Origin: an uncultured Clostridia bacterium | Lineage (GTDB): Bacteria; Bacillota; Clostridia; Peptostreptococcales; Anaerovoracaceae | Assembly (NCBI GenBank): GCA_934278965.1 | Contig: CAKQWL010000151.1 | Coordinates: 1 to 6,055, forward strand | Direction of reading: 5' to 3' | Length of the DNA stretch: 6,055 nt | Shown: positions 1 to 4,793 of the stretch, piece after piece | Layout: every line of letters begins with the position of its first letter | How positions within the stretch are numbered: position 1 is the stretch's first letter | The notes under the pieces: generated by a model | What the model was told of the DNA's origin: nothing | Databases searched by the model: none | What the model saw: the letters and a program-made list of their open reading frames with translations, nothing else | Translations under genes and position numbers: made by a program

Positions 1-108
1 CACCACACTGTCTGTTTCCCTGCTGCTTCCCGCTTTATTTCCGCAGGCCGTCATGCCGACAAGCAGGAACGCCGCAAGCAGCAAAGAGATCATTCTTCTC
101 TGATTCAT
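1..108 (-). CDS. N-terminus of a lipoprotein (partial, runs off left edge)
   Basis: Only the first 36 codons are visible. The ATG at 108-106 starts a protein beginning MNQRRMISLL, with a basic n-region (Arg4, Arg5), a hydrophobic core at about residues 6-18, and a lipobox ending in Met-Thr-Ala-Cys22. After Cys22 comes a Gly/Ser/Lys-rich stretch typical of a mature lipoprotein linker. This is a type II signal peptide, so the mature protein should be lipid-anchored on the outer face of the membrane. A Shine-Dalgarno-like AAGGAAA (minus strand, 122-116) sits about 8 nt upstream and supports this start. The gene is preceded by 369 nt of non-coding DNA holding a promoter and a terminator, so it may be controlled by attenuation. 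The functional domain lies outside the window, so no function can be given; a solute-binding protein is only one possibility. Confidence 0.85.
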   Translation of the reverse strand, partial: MNQRRMISLLLAAFLLVGMTACGNKAGSSRETDSVV

Positions 109-225
109 ATTCGAATTTCCTTTCTTCTTTCATCTCATCTGTTTTTCATCTGTCCGCAGCGCCGCCGCAGGACCGATCCATGCTGTTTTCTGCCCAGCAG
201 ATGAAGTCATCATCCTCCTTTGCAG

Positions 226-272
226 AAAAAAAGAAAGGCGCATGCCTTGTCTTTCTGACAAGCCACACGGCC
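226..272 (-). terminator. intrinsic terminator upstream of the left-edge lipoprotein gene
   Basis: On the minus strand, 272-257 (GGCCGTGTGGCTTGTC) pairs with 251-237 (GACAAGGCATGCGCC) around an AGAAA loop. The apical CTTGTC/GACAAG helix is perfect. The lower helix has one bulged C, two G-U pairs and a G-G mismatch, and closes with three strong GGC/GCC pairs. The stem is followed directly by TTTCTTTTTTT (236-226). This is the standard layout of a Rho-independent terminator. It lies 117 nt before the lipoprotein start, with a promoter before it and no gene between, so it would end either a small RNA or a regulated leader. It would also stop read-through from the gene ending at 478. Confidence 0.85.
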
Positions 273-433
273 TTCCTGACCTTTTACTATTTTGAATACT
301 TTTGCTTTTCTCTTGTTTCGGATGCCGCTTTACTGCCGCTTCGATGTCATCTCGGCAAAAAACATCACCCCATCTGTAAAATCCTAAAAATGCTTCGGCT
401 TCAGCCTCGCTTCTCTGCTCTTCCTGAACAGCA
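226..433 (-). ncRNA. candidate small RNA or attenuated leader, about 208 nt
   Basis: This is the interval between a predicted start site (about 7 nt past the -10 box, near 433) and the end of the terminator U-tract at 226. Visible structure includes a small hairpin at 410-392 (GGC-TGAA-GCC closed by G/A mismatches), two copies of AAGCGGCA at 341-334 and 330-323, an upstream TGCCG (356-352) that can pair with CGGCA in either copy, and the terminator stem. No start codon in it has both a proper ribosome binding site and a reading frame of useful length. It could be a trans-acting RNA, a cis-acting leader of the downstream lipoprotein gene, or both. The boundaries are inferred, and no known RNA family was recognised. 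Confidence 0.45.
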
Positions 434-438
434 CTGTC

Positions 439-468
439 ATTTTATCATACGAAAAGCAGCCCTGTCAA
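439..468 (-). promoter_or_regulatory. sigma-70/SigA-type promoter with extended -10
   Basis: On the minus strand a perfect -35 TTGACA (468-463) is followed by an 18-bp spacer and a -10 TAAAAT (444-439, five of six consensus bases), preceded by the extended -10 dinucleotide TG (447-446, TGATAAAAT). It begins 9 bp after the stop codon of the preceding gene. The predicted start site is near 434-431. This is the best promoter in the window and should drive the leader or small RNA, plus the lipoprotein gene if the terminator is read through. Confidence 0.85.
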
Positions 469-477
469 CGGATTTTC

Positions 478-1374
478 TCACACCTGCTTGGCGTTTTCAT
501 ACAGGAAATCCAGGGTTTTTTGAAGCAGCGCCGTCATTTCAATGCTGTTTTTCACACTGGCATCCTCAAAGCTCATACCGGTTGCCTCTTCAAACGCTTT
601 TTCATCCTGCACACCCTGTGCTGCCAAAAGCGAATCCTTCGCTTCAGCAATAGAGGCTTCATCCGTTTCAATGTTCGCCGTCCTGGCTAAAGCGAACAGT
701 GCCATATCCTGTGCCACCATGTTCTCGGCGTAATCTTCGATCTGCTGATCGAACTCTTCCGCCGTTACATTCATGGAACTCAAAATTTCTTCATAGGTTG
801 TGCCATAGGCTTGCGCCAGGGTTTCATAATAATCCTTCTGCCGCTTTACCATTTCGTCCAGCTCTTTTTCCGGATACTTCTTGACCTCGCAGCCGTCAAA
901 AAACTTCTGCCAGACCACCGCCTTATCCAGATCGACCGAGTCTTCATATCCGTTCACGGCGTTCACAGTCGCTGTAAACACGACCGGCACTCCGGCAAGG
1001 TCCGGATTAACGGAATAATTCTCCGGAAATGCAAGGGAGAGTTCCCTTGTTTCCCCGACCCCCATTCCGATCAGACCGGTTTCAAATCCATCAATAAAGG
1101 CCCCGGACCCAATCACCAGATTCGGGTTTGTTCCCGTTCCGCCTTCAAATTCCTCTCCGTCAACCCTGCCGATGTAATCTACCGATACCGTATCTCCGTC
1201 CTTCACCTTGAGTTCCGACGGTGTGTACTCAATCCCTTGATATTCTCCGATCGTAATATACTCCGAAAGATCATAATCATAATCAAAGACTACTTCCTCT
1301 GACTTCTGGCCGCATCCCGCCAGTCCCGTCAGCAGGAGAAGGGTAAGCAGAAAAATTCCTATCCTCTTTTTCAT
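478..1374 (-). CDS. trigger-factor-like FKBP-type peptidyl-prolyl isomerase lipoprotein
   Basis: This 298-residue protein is predicted to catalyse cis-trans isomerisation of Xaa-Pro bonds and help fold exported proteins outside the membrane. Residues 1-21 form a type II signal peptide (Lys2, Lys3, Leu-rich core, lipobox Leu-Ala-Gly-Cys21). An FKBP domain spans about 56-140, with Tyr67, Phe76, a V-I-G strand at 87-89, the IDGFE segment at 94-98, and FPENY at 116-120, which is the form seen in trigger factor. Residues 165-297 are helical, charged and Gln/Glu-rich, like the C-terminal SurA-type arm of trigger factor. The ribosome-binding N-terminal domain of trigger factor is missing, as expected for an exported version. 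An in-frame ATG at 1476 would add 34 hydrophilic residues ahead of the signal peptide and would start upstream of the promoter's -10, so 1374 is preferred. The ribosome binding site (GAAGAG) is modest. It has its own promoter and no terminator directly after it. Confidence 0.9.
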   Translation of the reverse strand: MKKRIGIFLLTLLLLTGLAGCGQKSEEVVFDYDYDLSEYITIGEYQGIEYTPSELKVKDGDTVSVDYIGRVDGEEFEGGTGTNPNLVIGSGAFIDGFETGLIGMGVGETRELSLAFPENYSVNPDLAGVPVVFTATVNAVNGYEDSVDLDKAVVWQKFFDGCEVKKYPEKELDEMVKRQKDYYETLAQAYGTTYEEILSSMNVTAEEFDQQIEDYAENMVAQDMALFALARTANIETDEASIAEAKDSLLAAQGVQDEKAFEEATGMSFEDASVKNSIEMTALLQKTLDFLYENAKQV

Positions 1375-1388
1375 TTTGTTCTCTTCAT

Positions 1389-1405
1389 CAGGGATCCCGT
1401 CCCTG
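1389..1405 (-). other. short hairpin in the 5' UTR of the PPIase lipoprotein gene
   Basis: The arms CAGGGA and TCCCTG (minus strand 1405-1400 and 1394-1389) are perfectly complementary around a 5-nt loop, with no U-tract. The hairpin ends 14 nt before the ATG at 1374, immediately ahead of the GAAGAG ribosome binding site. It could shield the 5' end of the transcript or modulate initiation. A stem this short may also occur by chance. Confidence 0.35.
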
Positions 1406-1428
1406 TCCTTTCCCGATATTTGCCTGTT

Positions 1429-1457
1429 ATTGTACCATAAAGCCGATTCCGTGAAAA
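1429..1457 (-). promoter_or_regulatory. promoter of the PPIase lipoprotein gene
   Basis: On the minus strand a -10 TACAAT (1434-1429, five of six) is preceded by TG as TGGTACAAT (extended -10). It lies 17 bp after a -35-like TTTTCA (1457-1452, four of six). The weak -35 with a strong extended -10 fits a promoter that could be regulated. The start site would be near 1422, giving a 5' UTR of about 48 nt. The promoter lies in the 111-nt gap after the DUF2207 stop codon. Confidence 0.7.
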
Positions 1458-1474
1458 GTCTTTTCACCGATTCC
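1443..1474. repeat. direct repeats of GGAATCGG flanking the palindrome
   Basis: CCGATTCC on the plus strand (GGAATCGG on the minus) occurs at 1443-1450 and again at 1467-1474, start to start 24 bp. The copies bracket the palindrome at 1451-1467, sharing one base with it on the right. The first copy lies in the spacer between the -35 and -10 boxes. They may be part of a compound operator or the remnant of a small duplication. Confidence 0.55.
1451..1467. promoter_or_regulatory. candidate operator: 17-bp perfect palindrome over the -35 box
   Basis: GTGAAAAGTCTTTTCAC is an exact inverted repeat of 8 bp with one central base. It covers the whole -35 hexamer (1452-1457) of the PPIase lipoprotein promoter. 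There is no U-tract on either side, and the one-base centre is a poor RNA hairpin, so a terminator is unlikely. The position fits a repressor or other dimeric regulator binding over the promoter. It does not have the CG centre of a CcpA cre site, nor the PerR or LexA patterns. The regulator is unknown. Confidence 0.5.
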
Positions 1475-1485
1475 ACAAGAAATCT

Positions 1486-3465
1486 CTACCAGCCTCCGCC
1501 GCCTCCGCCGCCGAAGCCGCCGCCCGAAAAGCCTCCGCCGCTTCCGCCGGAACCGCCGCCTCCGGAAAAGAACCCTTCTCCGCTCTCATCGGCCGGAGGA
1601 ATCGTCAGATTCTCACTGATCGCATCAGCGCAGGAATGGAACGAATCCATAAAAATCCAGGTATTGAATACAGGATCTCCTACCCCGTACCCGCCGTGAT
1701 ACCACGCCGGAGGTTCTGTCGCGATTCCCTCAAAATTCTTTGCCCAAACATCCGAAAGCCCGAACACATAAGCGTACGGAAGGATATGATAGAAGTATGC
1801 CGGATCGGAAGCCGCAAGCTTTTCAATGCGGTCCTGCTCGGCCACCCGTATAAACTCCTTAAAGCCCAGGAGACGCCCAAGCATCGATGCGCTGTTCTTT
1901 GTCCTCTTGAGCATGACTCTTGTAAACATCGCCGCCATGACCGAAGCCAGCACCCCCGCAAGAGCACCGGAAGAACAGCCGTAAAGGAATGCCGCCCCTC
2001 CCGCCGCTGTAAGCGTTGCCGCGGCAGCGATCAGGTAGCCGACAAAGCCCATTGTCCGGTATTTCGCCTTCGAATAAACATATTTTTTGTCATAAGCCGT
2101 AAAAGCGAGCAAATATCCGCATACAGCAACGATCCCGACAGGGATAGCAAACCACCCTGCATTAAAGTCGTACATCGACGCACCGGAAAGTCCTAAGGCC
2201 GCGATCAGCGGTGCCGCAATCAGCAGAAAACCTATTCCCCGCGCAAGAACAGAGCTCATCGTATAAACACGGCTCTCTTTTTCCTGCTGATATTCTTCGG
2301 CAAGCTCTTCTCGCGCCGCATCATAGTGCGGATAAAATTCTCCGGAAAGCTTTTCCAGATCCACCTGACTGCCGCTCTCGAAAATTCCGTCAAACAGTGC
2401 TGCCGCAAAGGTCTTCTCTTTTTCCGGAAGCTCTTTCTCTTTCCGAAGAATAAAAGTGCTCTCTTCTTTGCCGAGTGCGCCGGCCAGACCACCTTTTTTC
2501 TGTTTTTTTTCTTCAATCGACAGATATCCGTGATCCGCAAAATACAGGATCATCGAAATCAAATCTTCTTTATCCGCACTGCCATCCAGCAGATAGCCGG
2601 CCTCCGCGGGTGTGATCCCATCCGGCGGATAAAACTCCACGGTTTGTACAACATCGGGATCTCTTCCAAAGACATACCAGAGAACCGCCGCAATCACCGC
2701 GGCAGCAGCGCATACCGCATAAAGGAGCGGGATCGCCCATTTCGTATTTGCGGCACCGACAAAATATCCATCCGGAAGCTCGATCTGCACCGTGATTCCT
2801 TCTCCCGCATCCAGATTTTCGGATACGACCGATACTGTATTTCCAGAGATTTCTCTGGTGCTTCGGTCCTCATCCGCCGCACCGTAACTGCCGGTATAAA
2901 CAAAGACCTTTTCGGCATCAAATGCCTCCGGCATATGAACCTCTGCCTGCGCATATGGGATGGCCGTCTCCCATCCCTGCGGGATCACATTGTAATAGAA
3001 GAAATCCATCGTATCCAGCAGATCTTCGTAAAGAATGCAGTCATAGGTAATCCGGTATACCTGCGGTCCGCTGATCAGCGTATCCGCACTGCCGATACGG
3101 ATAACGAGATTTCCATTCTCCGTATCCACCTCATACTCATACCCTTCCACAAAGACATTCTCAATTTTCATCCGGCGATCCACTTTGAGAAGCTCTCCGT
3201 CCTTCTCCATATATGCGGTCCCGCTCATCGGAATATACCGGTAAATCCCGTGGCCGCTCCCGAATGCGTCAATCCGGATCTCTTCTGTCACGGACAGCGT
3301 CGCGTCCTTATGCACATCAATCGAGATCGAATAACTCTCGGTATCGTAAAATACGTCCGCGGAAGCCTCCTGCGGACAGGCAAAAATAAAAAGCAGGAGA
3401 ACGAGGAGAGCGGCAAAACACGCTCCCGTTCTCCTATTTTTTGAATTAGAACTGTACTGTAACAT
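1486..3465 (-). CDS. DUF2207 family membrane protein with glycine-rich tail
   Basis: This 659-residue predicted envelope protein has no established biochemical role. A signal peptide (basic NRR at 10-12, hydrophobic 15-30, Ala-Ser-Ala36 cleavage site) is followed by an extracytoplasmic DUF2207 beta-rich domain at about 37-235, including GIYRYIPM (73-80), a form of the family's usual IYRDIPL. A membrane segment at 243-266 ends in GRDPD. A mainly soluble region follows (270-405), then about four hydrophobic segments between 406 and 516. After these come the family's GFKEFIRVAEQDR (534-546) and LPYAYVFGL (562-570) motifs. The last 30 residues are a Gly/Ser/Phe repeat ending in Trp659, a known family trait. 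The ATG at 3465 gives a clean signal peptide and has GGAAGAG (3479-3473) 7 nt upstream. The open frame extends upstream within lemA, but a longer start would bury the signal peptide. It overlaps lemA by 20 nt, so the two are probably translationally coupled. Confidence 0.93.
   Translation of the reverse strand: MLQYSSNSKNRRTGACFAALLVLLLFIFACPQEASADVFYDTESYSISIDVHKDATLSVTEEIRIDAFGSGHGIYRYIPMSGTAYMEKDGELLKVDRRMKIENVFVEGYEYEVDTENGNLVIRIGSADTLISGPQVYRITYDCILYEDLLDTMDFFYYNVIPQGWETAIPYAQAEVHMPEAFDAEKVFVYTGSYGAADEDRSTREISGNTVSVVSENLDAGEGITVQIELPDGYFVGAANTKWAIPLLYAVCAAAAVIAAVLWYVFGRDPDVVQTVEFYPPDGITPAEAGYLLDGSADKEDLISMILYFADHGYLSIEEKKQKKGGLAGALGKEESTFILRKEKELPEKEKTFAAALFDGIFESGSQVDLEKLSGEFYPHYDAAREELAEEYQQEKESRVYTMSSVLARGIGFLLIAAPLIAALGLSGASMYDFNAGWFAIPVGIVAVCGYLLAFTAYDKKYVYSKAKYRTMGFVGYLIAAAATLTAAGGAAFLYGCSSGALAGVLASVMAAMFTRVMLKRTKNSASMLGRLLGFKEFIRVAEQDRIEKLAASDPAYFYHILPYAYVFGLSDVWAKNFEGIATEPPAWYHGGYGVGDPVFNTWIFMDSFHSCADAISENLTIPPADESGEGFFSGGGGSGGSGGGFSGGGFGGGGGGGW
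1492..1563 (-). repeat. GGN low-complexity tract coding the glycine tail
   Basis: The DNA is an imperfect GGN/NCC trinucleotide repeat that encodes residues 635-658 of the DUF2207 protein, nearly all Gly with Ser and Phe interruptions. On the plus strand it reads as a proline-rich frame, which is only a shadow. Repeats like this can vary in copy number between strains. Confidence 0.85.
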
Positions 3466-4000
3466 TGTTTCTCTCTTCCGGTGATGCCACCTCGAACATC
3501 GCCATTTCTTCAAATTTGAAAAAGTTTGCAATGAGACGGCTCGGGAAAGTCTCTCTTTTCGTATTGTATTCCCGAACGACCGCGTTATAGTATTTGCGCG
3601 CATTCGCGATCTCGTCTTCGATGTCGGAAAGCTGCTTCTGCAGATCGATAAAATTCGTATTGGCTTTCAGATCCGGATACGCCTCCGAAAGTGCAAACAG
3701 CCGGCCGAGAGAACCCGTGATTGCTTCCTCTCCCTCCGCTCTGTCATCCATCGTCTTTGCGCCCTGTGCCTGATTTCTCGCCTGAATAACCTTCTCCAGC
3801 GTTTCCGATTCATGTGCCGCATACCCTTTTACCGTGTTCACGATATTCGGGATCAAATCGTATCTTTTTTTCAGATAAACATCCATCGTAGCATACGCCT
3901 CGTCAATCTTGTTCAGCATTTTAACAAAATTGTTGTAGGCATCCAGCCCATAGGTCACGGCAATCACCACGATCGCCATAATAAGTCCAAGTGTCAGCAT
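3446..4000 (-). CDS. lemA: LemA family protein
   Basis: This 184-residue protein of the LemA family is membrane-anchored by one N-terminal helix (residues 2-18) followed by a long helical domain. Its molecular function is not settled. Diagnostic segments are YNNFV at 22-26, YLKKRYDLIPNIV at 42-54, the ETLEKVIQAR helix at 66-75, AYPDLKANTNFIDLQKQL at 107-124, the DEIANARKYYNAVVREYNT helix at 129-147, and FPSRLIANFFKF at 152-163. The length is usual for the family. The ATG at 4000 has AAAGGGAAG (4014-4006) 5 nt upstream. It is followed, with a 20-nt overlap, by a DUF2207 gene. LemA with DUF2207 or TPM-domain neighbours is a common arrangement, so the two products probably act together in the envelope. 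This last point is inference from gene order. Confidence 0.97.
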   Translation of the reverse strand: MLTLGLIMAIVVIAVTYGLDAYNNFVKMLNKIDEAYATMDVYLKKRYDLIPNIVNTVKGYAAHESETLEKVIQARNQAQGAKTMDDRAEGEEAITGSLGRLFALSEAYPDLKANTNFIDLQKQLSDIEDEIANARKYYNAVVREYNTKRETFPSRLIANFFKFEEMAMFEVASPEERNNVTVQF

Positions 4001-4105
4001 TTTTTCTTCCCTTTCTTTTTTCTTTGTATTTATTTTTTGGATCGATTTCCTTGCCTTTTCTTCTCGTTTTGAAGCCTTTCCCGAAATCGTCTTATCCTTC
4101 CTGCA
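4001..4105 (-). other. A-rich intergenic leader between ung and lemA
   Basis: This 105-nt gap is strongly A/G-rich on the transcribed strand, mainly in its last 60 nt. I see no terminator hairpin, so read-through from ung is possible. There is an AT-rich patch AATAAATACAAAG near 4035-4023, but no convincing -35 at the right distance, so a promoter here is only a guess. The lemA ribosome binding site occupies its left end. Confidence 0.4.
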
Positions 4106-4777
4106 CTATTCTCCGATCCGCCAGTCAATCGGGGTTTCCCCCTGTTCTTCCAGGTAAGCATTCGTTCTGGAAAAATATCTTCCGCCGAAAAATCCGTTAT
4201 GCGCCGAAAGCGGCGACGGATGCGCTCCTGTGATCACAAAATGTTTCGGATTCGTGATAAGCGGCTGCTTCGATTTCGCGTTCGCTCCCCACAGTAAAAA
4301 CACAATCGGATGATCCTGCTCATTCAAAACGGAAATAACACGGTCCGTAAAAATCTCCCAGCCTTTTCCTTTGTGTGAATTTGCCTGTCCGCGCCGCACC
4401 GTGAGAACTGTATTCAGAAGGAGAACCCCCTGCTGTGCCCATTCCGTAAGACAACCGTGCGGTGCCGGTTCGATTCCGAGATCGCCTTTCAGCTCCTTCA
4501 TGATATTGACCAGCGACGGTGGTTTCGGGACACCCTTTTTCACCGAAAAACACAGCCCGTGCGCCTGACCCGGCTCATGATAAGGGTCCTGTCCCAGAAT
4601 CACCGCCTTTACCTTGCCGCACGGCGTATACCGAAGTGCATTAAAGATATCATACATATCGGGATATACGGTAGTGCTTCGATACTCCTGTACCAGAAAT
4701 TCCCGCAGCTCACGGTAATACGGTTTGTCAAATTCCCCTAAAAGCAGCTGATCCCAATCCTTTCCTATCTGTCCAAT
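4106..4777 (-). CDS. ung: uracil-DNA glycosylase (family 1), apparent AUU start
   Basis: Excises uracil from DNA, the first step of base excision repair after cytosine deamination or dUTP incorporation; cytoplasmic. With the start at 4777 the protein has 223 residues. It carries GQDPYH at 62-67 with catalytic Asp64, the uracil-stacking Phe77 in GLCFSV, LLNTVLTVR at 120-128 with Asn122, and HPSPLSAHNGFFG from His186. These positions almost coincide with E. coli Ung Asp64, Phe77, Asn123 and His187, supporting this length. The first in-frame ATG (4657) would remove 40 residues, including conserved IGKDWDQLLLGEFDKPYY. Between the in-frame TGA (4784-4786 region and upstream) and that ATG there is no ATG, GTG or TTG in frame. 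AUU at 4777 has CGGGAG 6 nt upstream. CTG at 4747, ATA at 4768, or a one-base indel near a TTG at 4776 are alternatives. The gene starts 16 nt after the PFL-family stop, so the two are probably co-transcribed. Confidence 0.93.
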   Translation of the reverse strand: MGQIGKDWDQLLLGEFDKPYYRELREFLVQEYRSTTVYPDMYDIFNALRYTPCGKVKAVILGQDPYHEPGQAHGLCFSVKKGVPKPPSLVNIMKELKGDLGIEPAPHGCLTEWAQQGVLLLNTVLTVRRGQANSHKGKGWEIFTDRVISVLNEQDHPIVFLLWGANAKSKQPLITNPKHFVITGAHPSPLSAHNGFFGGRYFSRTNAYLEEQGETPIDWRIGE

Positions 4778-4783
4778 TCGATT

Positions 4784-4789
4784 CTCCCG
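4784..4789 (-). promoter_or_regulatory. ribosome binding site deciding the ung start
   Basis: CGGGAG on the minus strand lies 6 nt before the AUU codon at 4777-4775 and directly after the stop codon of the upstream gene. The spacing is ideal for AUU. By contrast, the ATG at 4657 is preceded by CGTATATCCCGAT, which has no Shine-Dalgarno match. This supports initiation near 4777 rather than at 4657. Confidence 0.6.
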
Positions 4790-4793
4790 ATTC

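Larger units (their letters stand above)
109..477 (-). other. 369-nt intergenic region with promoter, structured leader and terminator
   Basis: This stretch between the trigger-factor-like lipoprotein gene and the next lipoprotein gene carries no convincing gene. Read on the minus strand it holds, in order, a sigma-70-type promoter (468-439), about 160 nt of sequence with short inverted and direct repeats, an intrinsic terminator (272-226), a near-perfect Shine-Dalgarno AAAGGAGG (221-214), two short tandem hairpins (214-200 with arms GATGA/TCATC, and 199-181 with arms TGCTG/CAGCA), and the ribosome binding site of the downstream lipoprotein. I could not match it to TPP, SAM, lysine, cobalamin, c-di-GMP, purine, glycine or T-box consensus elements, nor to 6S or SRP RNA, judging by eye. 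Confidence 0.7.

Noticed and set aside
210..329. Minus-strand frame running through the terminator, ending at the TGA at 212-210
   Set aside because: It is open for about 40 codons, but the only possible starts are a GTG near 268 with poor spacing from its Shine-Dalgarno, and it runs through the terminator stem and U-tract. It is more likely an accident of sequence.
180..653. Plus-strand open frame of 157 codons
   Set aside because: It lies antisense to the terminator, the leader and the 3' end of the PPIase lipoprotein gene. It has no ribosome binding site, and its product is a mixed low-complexity sequence with no recognisable domain.
1451..1467. The palindrome as a terminator for the DUF2207 gene
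   Set aside because: There is no U-tract after it and the stem is A/U-rich. It coincides with a -35 box, so an operator reading is better.
1376..1699. Plus-strand proline-rich open frame
   Set aside because: The Pro tract is only the reverse strand of the GGN repeat coding the DUF2207 glycine tail. It has no start signal or domain.
2326..3444. Plus-strand open frame of 372 codons
   Set aside because: It is a long antisense shadow of the DUF2207 gene, with no family features or ribosome binding site. The minus-strand frame has clear domain motifs.
3466..3603. Longer DUF2207 N-terminus within lemA
   Set aside because: It would put about 46 basic hydrophilic residues before a clear signal peptide and overlap lemA by 158 nt. 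The ATG at 3465 has a ribosome binding site at the right distance.
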